A stretch of 64,000 nucleotides of DNA from Leuctra nigra (Eukaryota > Arthropoda > Insecta > Plecoptera > Leuctridae), in contig OW203769.1 in the NCBI GenBank assembly GCA_934045905.1, positions 1,444,546 to 1,508,545 of the forward strand. Reading direction: 5' to 3'. The notes below the pieces were generated by a model. The model was not told the origin of the DNA. It saw only the letters and a list, made by a program, of their open reading frames with translations, and did no database searches. Positions 54,316 through 64,000 of the stretch are shown one piece after another. Each line of letters opens with the position of its first letter. The stretch's first letter is position 1. A program made the translations under genes and the position numbers.

Positions 54316-55438
54316 CACGAGGACGTCATAAATCGGTCTCAGGCGCTTCCCTGTCGTAGGCGGCAATGGTAACGAGGACGTATAAATCGGTCTCAGGCGC
54401 TTCCCTGTCGTAGGCGGCAATGGTAACGAGGACGTATAGATCGGTCTCAGGCGCTTCCCTGTCGTAGGCGGCAATGGTAACGAGGACGTATAAATCGGTC
54501 TCAGGCGCTTCCCTGTCGTAGGCGGCAATGGTAACGAGGACGTATAAATCGGTCTCAGGCGCTTCCCTGTCGTAGGCGGCAATGGTAACGAGGACGTATA
54601 AATCGGTCTCAGGCGCTTCCCTGTCGTAGGCGGCAATGGTAACGAGGACGTATAAATCGGTCTCAGGCGCTTCCCTGTCGTAGGCGGCAATGGTAACGAG
54701 GACGTATAAATCGGTCTCAGGCGCTTCCCTGTCGTAGGCGGCAATGGTAACGAGGACGTATAAATCGGTCTCAGGCGCTTCCCTGTCGTAGGCGGCAATG
54801 GTAACGAGGACGTATAAATCGGTCTCAGGCGCTTCCCTGTCGTAGGCGGCAATGGTAACGAGGACGTATAAATCGGTCTCAGGCGCTTCCCTGTCGTAGG
54901 CGGCAATGGTAACGAGGACGTATAAATCGGTCTCAGGCGCTTCCCTGTCGTAGGCGGCAATGGTAACGAGGACGTATAAATCGGTCTCAGGCGCTTCCCT
55001 GTCGTGGGCGGCAATGGTAACGAGGACGTATAAATCGGTCTCAGGCGCTTCCCTGTCGTAGGCGGCAATGGTAACGAGGACGTATAAATCGGTCTCAGGC
55101 GCTTCCCTGTCGTAGGCGGCAATGGTAACGAGGACGTATAAATCGGTCTCAGGCGCTTCCCTGTCGTAGGCGGCAATGGTAACGAGGACGTATAAATCGG
55201 TCTCAGGCGCTTCCCTGTCGTAGGCGGCAATGGTAACGAGGACGTATAAATCGGTCTCAGGCGCTTCCCTGTCGTAGGCGGCAATGGTAACGAGGACGTA
55301 TAAATCGGTCTCAGGCGCTTCCCTGTCGTAGGCGGCAATGGTAACGAGGACGTATAAATCGGTCTCAGGCGCTTCCCTGTCGTAGGCGGCAATGGTAACG
55401 AGGACGCCATAGATCGGTCTCAGGCGCTTCCCTGTCGT
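54316..55438 (+). repeat. 54-bp tandem array, about 20 copies
   Basis: The unit 'gaggacgtataaatcggtct' plus 'caggcgcttccctgtcgtag' plus 'gcggcaatggtaac' is 54 bp. Copies are nearly identical: single differences appear near 54437 (taGatcgg), 55006 (gtGggcgg) and in the end units. Because 54 is a multiple of three and one frame lacks stops, a 367-codon minus ORF (SSLPLPPTTGKRLRPIYT repeated) runs through it. This is most likely a by-product. Confidence 0.95.
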
Positions 55439-55817
55439 GGTAATTTCTTCTATTTGTTTAGTTTATTGAAAAAAATGAAATCTGCAAGTCGTTTTTCTCC
55501 GCATAATGTTTTAAATGAATTTGTTTCAAATTTTTGAATAAAGAGCGCAGCACTTTCTTCCAAGGTCGATAAAGTAGTTTTGGGCGCCAGATTTTGAATG
55601 AGGATTTCGAATTTTTCTTTCTTGAAGCGATTTCTGGCGCGACTTATTAAAATTGAATAAATTTACAGTTTTATGAAGTGGATGCTCTGGCGCGAAATGT
55701 TTGAATGGTCATTTGATTTAATTCTTTTATCTTGAAAAATATGTTTCTCCTTCTCTTAATTTTTCTCTCTCTTGAAGTAATAGTTGATTTAAATGTTTGA
55801 TTTTTATGTTATAAGGT
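55439..55817. other. Non-coding spacer
   Basis: AT-rich spacer with three scattered 'tggcgc' phrases. No gene is visible. Confidence 0.4.
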
Positions 55818-56200
55818 TTATTGGGGATAACGAAAAGATGGCGTTGGTGTGTCTCTCAGAGAATATCTGGTTCTATGGGATCGAGGATGATGTTGATTAT
55901 TATCTTCATGATTTGATGAAATTTCTGAATCGGTGCTAGCTGCGTCGTTTGAATGATGAGAATTGTTTAAATGATTATTTTCTATTGTTTCAAATGATTG
56001 ATCAAAATCATCTGAGTTATCTTGATTGGAATTTTCTGTTCTTGATTGTGAAGATGACATGTCACTTGAGGTAGTCTTTCTGTTACCATTTACTTCACCG
56101 TGAAATTCGTCTGGGTGTGCTGATCGTAACTGCGGTTGAATGGTTATTTCTTGAGGTTGTAACGGTTTGAATTCGGCGCTGGCGCCAACGTCAAGTCGTT
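55818..56200 (-). pseudogene. C-terminal tail of a retroelement pol
   Basis: The minus frame is open from about 56200 (an in-frame ATG occurs at 56060) to 55818. It is acidic and Asn/Ser-rich and ends HRTRYSLRDTPTPSFRYP. A basic R-x-R-Y-x-L-R tail is common at the end of gypsy-type integrases (family knowledge). No catalytic motifs are present, so it is a fragment. Confidence 0.45.
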
Positions 56201-56335
56201 ACCATTAGCCGGCATTTGTACCCATATTTGGAGGGTCGCCTAGAGCAGAAAAGATGTCATGCGCAATGGTCAATGATAGTCGAGTTCGCGGATCGGCGAC
56301 CTGAGCTCATTCTCTTTCTCTGGCTGACCGTCGTC

Positions 56336-58145
56336 GACTTCACATCGCCGCGTGAGTAGTGTATAAATGTAGATTGAAACCAACGCTGAGTTGTAGCGGA
56401 TATAACGTAGTGGTCTGGTCGTCCAGTCCCTATTTAAGGTTCAATCTAGACTTCACATCGCCGCGTGAGTAGTGTATAAATGTAGATTGAAACCAACGCT
56501 GAGTTGTAGCGGATATAACGTAGTGGTCTGGTCGTCCAGTCCCTATTTAAGGTTCAATCTAGACTTCACATCGCCGCGTGAGTAGTGTATAAATGTAGAT
56601 TGTAACCACGCTGAGTTGTAGCGGATATAACGTAGTGGTCTGGTCGTCCAGTCCCTATTTAAGGTTCAATCTAGACTTCACATCGCCGCGTGAGTAGTGT
56701 ATAAATGTAGATTGAAACCAACGCTGAGTTGTAGCGGATATAACGTAGTGGTCTGGTCGTCCAGTCCCTATTTAAGGTTCAATCTAGACTTCACATCGCC
56801 GCGTGAGTAGTGTATAAATGTAGATTGAAACCAACGCTAAGTTGTAGCGGATATAACGTAGTGGTCTGGTCGTCCAGTCCCTATTTAAGGTCCAATCTAG
56901 ACTTCACATCGCCGCGTGAGTAGTGTATAAATGTAGATTGTAACCACGCTGAGTTGTAGCGGATATAACGTAGTGGTCTGGTCGTCCAGTCCCTATTTAA
57001 GGTTCAATCTAGACTTCACATCGCCGCGTGAGTAGTGTATAAATGTAGATTGAAACCAACGCTAAGTTGTAGCGGATATAACGTAGTGGTCTGGTCGTCC
57101 AGTCCCTATTTAAGGTCCAATCTAGACTTCACATCGCCGCGTGAGTAGTGTATAAATGTAGATTGTAACCACGCTGAGTTGTAGCGGATATAACGTAGTG
57201 GTCTGGTCGTCCAGTCCCTATTTAAGGTTCAATCTAGACTTCACATCGCCGCGTGAGTAGTGTATAAATGTAGATTGAAACCAACGCTGAGTTGTAGCGG
57301 ATATAACGTAGTGGTCTGGTCGTCCAGTCCCTATTTAAGGTTCAATCTAGACTTCACATCGCCGCGTGAGTAGTGTATAAATGTAGATTGAAACCAACGC
57401 TAAGTTGTAGCGGATATAACGTAGTGGTCTGGTCGTCCAGTCCCTATTTAAGGTCCAATCTAGACTTCACATCGCCGCGTGAGTAGTGTATAAATGTAGA
57501 TTGAAACCAACGCTGAGTTGTAGCGGATATAACGTAGTGGTCTGGTCGTCCAGTCCCTATTTAAGGTTCAATCTAGACTTCACATCGCCGCGTGAGTAGT
57601 GTATAAATGTAGATTGAAACCAACGCTAAGTTGTAGCGGATATAACGTAGTGGTCTGGTCGTCCAGTCCCTATTTAAGGTCCAATCTAGACTTCACATCG
57701 CCGCGTGAGTAGTGTATAAATGTAGATTGAAACCAACGCTGAGTTGTAGCGGATATAACGTAGTGGTCTGGTCGTCCAGTCCCTGTTTAAGGTTCAATCT
57801 AGACTTCACATCGCCGCGTGAGTAGTGTATAAATGTAGATTGAAACCAACGCTGAGTTGTAGCGGATATAACGTAGTGGTCTGGTCGTCCAGTCCCTATT
57901 TAAGGTTCAATCTAGACTTCACATCGCCGCGTGAGTAGTGTATAAATGTAGATTGAAACCAACGCTGAGTTGTAGCGGATATAACGTAGTGGTCTGGTCG
58001 TCCAGTCCCTATTTAAGGTTCAATCTAGACTTCACATCGCCGCGTGAGTAGTGTATAAATGTAGATTGAAACCAACGCTGAGTTGTAGCGGATATAACGT
58101 AGTGGTCTGGTCGTCCAGTCCCTATTTAAGGTTCAATCTAGAGTT
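56336..58145 (+). repeat. 113-bp tandem array, 16 copies
   Basis: The unit is 112-113 bp: 'cttcacatcgccgcgtgagt', 'agtgtataaatgtagattg', 'aaaccaacgctgagttgtag', 'cggatataacgtagtggtct', 'ggtcgtccagtccctattta', 'aggttcaatctaga'. Two linked variants recur: 'gctaag' units always end GGTCCAATC, and 'gtaaccacgc' units are 1 bp shorter. Each unit has a TATAAA-like box. It also has a downstream pair resembling Pol III boxes, TAACGTAGTGG (A-box-like) and GGTTCAATCT (B-box-like). Confidence 0.95.
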
Positions 58146-58796
58146 ATGAAACAGAACCATTATGTTTTCTAGTGACCTGCTTGCGAGTGCAAGTAAGATA
58201 ATGTATTTTGTTGTCACGTATTTTATATATTGCAATCAAGTGTGGCCACACTTGGATTGTCTCCGCGTAGTCGTCAGTCAGGGAAAGGGCACCCTTTTCG
58301 ATCAATAAATCTTTCTAAATTCAACATTGTATTAAGTAAGTCCAGTAATCTTAGAACGTCGTCTGTACGAGTTCTATTTATGTAAATGTCCGAAGTAGTT
58401 CGGCGAGTATCATATCAAGAAGTGTAAGTAACGAGTTGTTTTAATTACTAGTAAAAGTCCGAATCAGTTCGGCAAGCAACATTGCACTGTCGTTATATTT
58501 ATCATTGTATTGTATCAGTCTTATTTGCTATTCATTCAATTGCATGTGTTGTGTTGCCTCCAGGCACACAGCTGATGAGGTTACGACCTGTTTTGTACAC
58601 AGAGTCCATTTACGCGAGGAGGTCAAACCCCCGGTAATCTGTTATCTCATTCTGATCATTTGTATGTTGTGTTTATTTGACTGTTCATTTATTCCTCACT
58701 TGAGGTTTTGTAATAAAACCATAAGTAATGTCAACTGGACATCACAGCCTTATGTCTTGATAGTCTAGCACCTAGTTCTGATCCTATTGCTCTCGC
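58146..58796. other. Single-copy flank of the 113-bp array
   Basis: It contains GATCAATAAATCTTTCT (a possible polyadenylation signal on the plus strand) and two 'agtccgaa(t/g)cagttcggc'-like repeats (58388 and 58457). It could be LTR-derived, but no boundaries were found. The plus ORF at 58505-58768 has no recognised domain. Confidence 0.4.
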
Positions 58797-60260
58797 TCAT
58801 GTCGTGTCTCTCTCTTTGTCAACTACCACGAGATCACCCGCCCACACCCATCTCCAGCTGTTGCTAGCCCGGCACTGGTTATTTCTGCCCGAGGCGACGA
58901 CGCCGGCGTGGCAAGGTGTATTGTCATTGTAAATGTAATCATCTCTTGGGTCATATGTTTGAGTTACTGGCGTTATTACGTTGTCTTCTTCGTCCGATTG
59001 ATTTCCGTCTGATTGCCGTGTGATTAAGGACAAATCTTCATTGAAAAGACTTTTATCGAATGTGAAAAAATGTTTTAATCTATTTACATTTACCCGCTGT
59101 ATTTTCATATTGATCAAATGTTGAATGGTAAACTCTACTGGACCATCTTGTTGTACAACTCGAAAAGGCCCAGTCCATGGAAATGCATGCTTCTTGTTGA
59201 GGTGCTTTGGCACTACTGATGTATGAAGAAGTACCAAATTTGATATTTTGATGTCCACTGCTTTACTATTTTTATTATAATAACGGTCTCGAATTTCGAC
59301 ATGTTTCTGGGTATTCTCTCTAGCTATTTTATAGGCACGTTGAAGTTTCGCTTGAAGTAGGCTTGGGTAGTGAGTTTCATCTACTGGAGTGATTGTTGGT
59401 CTTGTGATTACTGAAGTTGGAATTGCCATGTCATGACCGAATAACATGTAGTGCGGACTTATATGAGTGACGCTGGAAATGGCTGATCGTAGACTGATGT
59501 GAACAAAGGGAATAATAGTGTCCCATTGAGTTCCTTCGTTGATGTAGTGCGATATGTTGTCACTTATTACTCTGTGCAGTCTTTCTATCTTACCATTGCA
59601 AATGGGATGGTACGCTGGAGTAAATATTTGTTTTATATTTAATAGTTCACATGTTTCCTTTAGTAGTTTAGAAGTGAAGTTTGTTCCATTGTCGGTAAGT
59701 AGAACTTCCGGACAGCCGAATGGTGCAATTACATCTGATATGAAAGCATTTGCAACGGTCAATGCAGTTTGATTTGGAATTGGAATGATGACTGGATAAC
59801 TGGTCAGATAGTCGATACAAGTTAAAAGATAACGATTCTGTTTCTTTGTACACATTAGAGGCCCCACAATATCCATGCTGCACCGTTGCCATGGTCTGGT
59901 TGTTTCTTGAAACTTTTGTAGGGGAGCACGATGAGGGTTTACTGGATTCTTTCTTCTTTGACAGGATGCACAGTTGTGAATATAGGTTTCGATGTGTTTG
60001 TGCATCGACGTCCAGTAATATCGACTGGTGATTAAATCTGTGCAACGATGTTTTCCACTATGTCCTGCACCAGGAGTGTCGTGGTGTGTTCTTTTGATAT
60101 GTTCTTGAAGTGACTTGGGAACAACTAGTCGATCATCGTGATCCAGATCGTGATTACTTCGGTATAGTATCTTTTCTTCATCAAAAAAAATACTCTGGCT
60201 CCTATGAGGTTTCTGTGTTAAAGGGCGACAACAGTCAGAATATGAAAAATTACCATCATT
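58797..60260 (-). pseudogene. Gypsy-type integrase, 5'-truncated pol
   Basis: The frame is open from 60260 to 58797, although the first ATG is at 60005. It starts in the linker after RNase H (SDCCRPLTQKPHRSQSIFF). Next are an HHCC zinc-binding domain (HHDTPGAGHSGKHRC ... CASCQRRK) and the DDE core: SMDIVGPL, LLTDNGTNF and GKIERLHRV. A C-terminal domain with HAFPWTGPFRVVQQ and an acidic tail ending VVVDKERDTT follow. No protease or RT remains upstream, and LTR-like repeat B follows at 60463. Differs clearly from the 12.6-kb integrase, so it is another lineage. Confidence 0.85.
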
Positions 60261-60462
60261 TCATCTTGTCATGTTTATAGCTAATTGATAAGTGCAAATG
60301 TGCCAACGGTATTGTAATAATTAATAATAATTATTGACTGTATTGCATATTAGTTCACATGAGATTTGTCTTATGGTACCAACATTCTTTGAGCAGATTG
60401 TAATAGATATTTAATGTGTTGTGTTATGATGATGCATGAAATTGTTTAGTTTATGGCTATTT

Positions 60463-61609
60463 TATTATCAAATCCGGCACGAAGCAAGAGATAATGACTA
60501 ACAGGGTAAAATAGAGGGAAATAATGATCCTGTTCGGCACGGAGCGTCACACGATAATTCTGACTAGGGTGGAAACGATTATCATCGGCACGAAGCAAAT
60601 GGCATTGTTTGGAAAGCCAATAATTAAGCCAAGAACGGATCCAGGTGTAATGATTGTCTCTGGGAATAATGATTAGACCCGGCACGGAGCAAGGTATAAT
60701 AATTACCTGATTGATTAGGAATGCAATGGGAAAATAATGATCATGTTCGGCACGGAGCGTCACACGATAATTAACCTGGCTATTGGAGGAAACAAATATC
60801 ATAGGCACGAAGCTAATGATATCGTTTGGAAAGGCAAAGCATTAAACCAAGAACGGATCCAGGTGTAATGAATTGACTCGGGTAATAATGATTATGTTTG
60901 GCACGGAGCGTCGCATAATAATTAGACTGACTAGTTAGGGATGGAATCGAAATGAATAATGATCATGTTTGGCACGGAGCGTCACATGATAATTAACCTG
61001 ACTGTTGGAGGAAACGAATATCATCGGCACGAAGCAAATGGTATTGTTTGGAAAGGTAAAGCATTAAACCAAGAACGGATCCAGGCGCAATGATTTACCA
61101 TGGGGAATAATGATTATGTTTGGCACGGAACGTCGCATAATAGTTAGCCTACTGTAAGAATGCTAGTGTTGGGAAGGTACAATAATTAGGCCAAGAACGG
61201 ATCCAGGCATAATTATTCTACTTGTAAGATCTTAAGGAGATGTTACCAGCTCGAGGTGTGATCAGGAAGTGATGACTTTGCATTGCTTTGCATGTTAAAT
61301 ATTTTAACTTACTTTTAAGTTACTTTTAAAATACAGATAATAATTAAATATGATTTATTATACCTATTTGAGACTTAACAATTCCCTTTTTCTATTTATA
61401 ATGAGTGTTTGAACTTCCTGATAGATTGTCATGTTGACAGCAGTCAGCTGTTCTAGTTTTACGCCTACAGGAGGCCGTGTTTTGTTTACCTTTCTGACAT
61501 CTGATGTTGTTTACAATAAAAGTGTCAATTATTACGAGTATTCGAAGTACAATTGTTGATAATATATATTTGAAGTTACGTATTTATAATATATGTGGTT
61601 TCCTCTACA
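60463..61609 (+). repeat. LTR-like repeat B, with empty Harbinger site
   Basis: The left part matches repeat C (12048-12453). It then continues with GTGTAATGAATTGACTCGGG, which is the uninterrupted version of the gypsy insertion site. The right part matches repeat A and contains CTGACATCTGATGTTG, the uninterrupted Harbinger site. It ends CTCTACA at 61609. Several GGCACGGAGC boxes lie within. It is 5'-incomplete relative to C. Confidence 0.85.
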
Positions 61610-64000
61610 TTAGTACACATATTAGAAAACATAACAAAATTAAATATGTACAAGTTTCAAAAACATTACTATTGTAGGAAAAATGTTACAGCTGTTCAAA
61701 TTTGGTTGCCAAAAAATTGATTATACGGAGCTCAAATAGCGCGCGTCCAGAAAACTTCCAATGGCCGGGACGCTGTTTCTTCAAAACTACGTAAGATATA
61801 AAACTGAAAATTTCAAATTATATTGAAAATATATTAAGATCGATTGTGTAAAAATATCAATCAATTTGATGAATGGAACGAAAATTATGGCATCTTGAAG
61901 TTGAGCGTAAAATCTAAATATGAGATTATCTAAACTTTTATTACACACGTAATAAAAGTGATCCCCCCCCCCCCCCCACACTATTCTGTTCTGAATCCCA
62001 GCACATCTTTAATCTTAGTTTTGTAATCCGGCAAGTGACACATACCTGTTGAATATCAAGAACTAGATAATTATTATTGATCTGAAAATAATGAAATAAA
62101 TATAATTTATGAAACGATGCAAGAAGAATTGGGTAGCCATGGAAACGAAAGCAAACATCTCTAAAAATCAAGGTACTTATATATTATCTATCACTGCCAT
62201 ATGGAGAAAATCTTGTCAGCCGTGTCTTCGATCGTAAAACAAATTGATGCAATTTAGAGGGTAAAGCAGTTTACAGTGATTTACACTAGCATATTCTGTC
62301 AGCAAAAGGCTGAACTAGATGTGGAAACTTTGTCAAAATAATATACATTTCCTGCGAATATTGAGTGACAGATGTTGTGAAAATGACCATCCTATATCAG
62401 CGATTACCCAGCCCATTTTAAAGTTACGACTTCCAAATTTCGTGTGCTCCTTGTCAAATTTTCAAGCTAACTGTGGATATTAACTGTGTTTTTCTTGATA
62501 AAACCATTCATTTAAAAGGTGGACACAAAATTGTGTTAAAAAGTGTGTGACAGCAGCTGTCCGTGAGTCTATTTTAACATTTATTTTAGCAAAATGAAGG
62601 ACCTAATTCAAAATTTCTTCTGGAAGCTTCTCGCGATTCACATCTTAACTAATGCTACAAAATATTTCAGCCCAATACATAATGATTTGTGGCAAGTAGA
62701 ACTTTAGTACGACTTCATATTTACAGACGAGAAGCAACTAGAAGGTGATTAGCTGGCTAAAGATCCCACACTCGCATTTTAGCAGCTCTCGAAGCTTCCA
62801 AACAATGCAAAAAGTGGTTCCCTCGACACTTTTAAAGTGTCATTTTCACAAATTATTTATTCAGAAAGTAGTCACTTTATTAACATTCCCTTCACACCAC
62901 TGTTGTGTGCGTGTCTCATCTACTAATATTTTTTTTTTCATAATTATTCATTAAGAATTGTAGAAACTAGAATGAAAATAGTAGGTATACGTACCCTGTT
63001 TTTGGGAGAAAATTTTCCGTCATTTTCAAAATAGTGGCCATCTTAATCTTCCAGGCAGAATCCTCTTAAATATTCATCTGAGAAATGTGATTTATTTACA
63101 ACAAAACAAATTGATCGACAAAAGTAGCTTTTAGTGGACAAATGTGTCTCTATTTGGTCAACTGATCGACAAAGCGGCAAGTTGATCACAAGTCGATGTT
63201 TGACGATCACTTCCCATTTATAGACAACATTAAAATTATCTAGTTTGTTCTGCTTTTTTTTAAATTTCACATGCAGTTCCAAAATCCTAATAATATATAT
63301 TTATGTTATTATCAATATGTTATGGAATGGCCGGCCGACTTCGGCATCCCAGGAGGCCCTAGAGGAAGGTGGAGCTACCTCCACCCCCCAACCCGACTTT
63401 AGTTGGATGGGGTAATTAATTGTTATTAATTGATATAATAAAAAAATATATCAATTGTTGAATAACATAATTAGATATTAGGATCGCGGTATTACGATTA
63501 CACTTTCTTAAAAAGCAGAGCTAACTAGATTAATTTGTAATGTTGTATTTTGCAGAAGTCGCGGTGGTCTGCGGGTCCGCAGAGATAATTTGGAATTTTA
63601 CTTTTAACTTTCCATGCAATGTGTTTAATTTACAAAAATTACGGTGCCATTCAATCGTTCTGAATTCGGACACGTTTCAACACGTAATTACGCCTTTTAC
63701 AAAATACCGGGTGGCTCAAAAAATCCCCCTGTGGAGAGGTCGCATCATCATAACTATAAAAGATAAAGGGCTGGAACTTGCAAACATTATTGAACACATA
63801 TGAAACTTTAATAGGTGCAATTTTTCACCTATTAAAAGAGTGAAAGAGTTGTGTAGAGTTACAAAGTTAGAAAGAGTTACACGCATTTGAATAAAGACGT
63901 TGAAAAATCGTTTATCAGCATTTAAATAGAGCGCGTTTGAGTTCAAACAAGAACCAGAAGCTTGTTAAGACGAATCACCTGTTTGTACTTAAGTATGTTT
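61610..64000. other. Non-coding; no gene seen
   Basis: AT-rich sequence. It contains a C run (61962-61977), a partial match to the 41107 foldback arm (63225-63285), and GTGGCTCAAAAAATCCCCC with 'gagaggtc' (63710-63740), as at 10.97 kb. No credible ORF or RNA gene was recognised. Confidence 0.5.

Noticed and set aside
54307..55410. 367-residue proline/arginine-rich repeat protein on the minus strand
   Set aside because: The frame is open only because a 54-bp unit without a stop in that frame was amplified; no flanking domain, promoter or splice context supports a gene.
56336..58145. CRISPR-like or tRNA gene cluster
   Set aside because: The whole 113-bp unit is conserved, with no spacers, and the tRNA-like boxes do not fold into a full cloverleaf by eye.

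Overview
The window reads as transposon-packed intergenic DNA from a metazoan nuclear genome, probably an arthropod. It is AT-rich and has spliceosomal introns. It carries a Ty3/gypsy retrotransposon, a Jockey/CR1-group LINE whose ORF1 has a PHD finger, an autonomous PIF/Harbinger transposon, a giant Helitron, and many foldback or MITE-like elements. I see no bacterial features and no conserved host housekeeping gene. The species cannot be fixed from sequence alone.

Layout. 1-11.8 kb is non-coding, with two tRNA-like sequences, an orphan gag ORF and several inverted-repeat elements, some nested. 11.9-22.1 kb is a three-layer nest: an LTR-like repeat was hit by a 9.6-kb gypsy element (identical 168-bp LTRs, GTGT target duplication), and that element was hit inside its reverse transcriptase by a 4.6-kb LINE (ATCA duplication). 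22.1-31.2 kb holds a 1.09-kb foldback element, a diverged second copy of it, a two-exon coding candidate, a well-supported four-exon gene for a 127-residue unknown protein (27944-28728, minus) and tandem repeats. 31.2-39.5 kb contains a triplicated exon-like block and then a Helitron on the minus strand. The Helitron carries 15-residue N-terminal repeats, HUH/two-Tyr Rep, PIF1-type helicase and a C-terminal ubiquitin-specific protease. Two in-frame stops cut it into three pieces. 40-44.6 kb is foldback DNA and a dispersed repeat.

44.6-61.6 kb looks like a decayed minus-strand LTR element, with an LTR-like repeat at each end. An intact-looking 5854-bp Harbinger sits in the left repeat with a CTG duplication, and the right repeat preserves the empty site. 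Between the repeats lie an ORF with a CCHC knuckle, a 54-bp tandem array (about 20 copies), a pol C-terminal fragment, a 113-bp tandem array (16 copies) and an integrase fragment. 61.6-64 kb shows no gene.

How the parts work together: Harbinger encodes the usual pair, a DDE transposase and a Myb/SANT-like DNA-binding protein, between matching termini. The LINE encodes a nucleic-acid chaperone-like ORF1 and an endonuclease/RT ORF2. The gypsy element encodes gag, protease, RT, RNase H and integrase but is broken. Nearly all other coding signal is retroelement debris. Splice sites were assigned by eye from GT/AG signals and phase agreement; no alignment or database search was possible.
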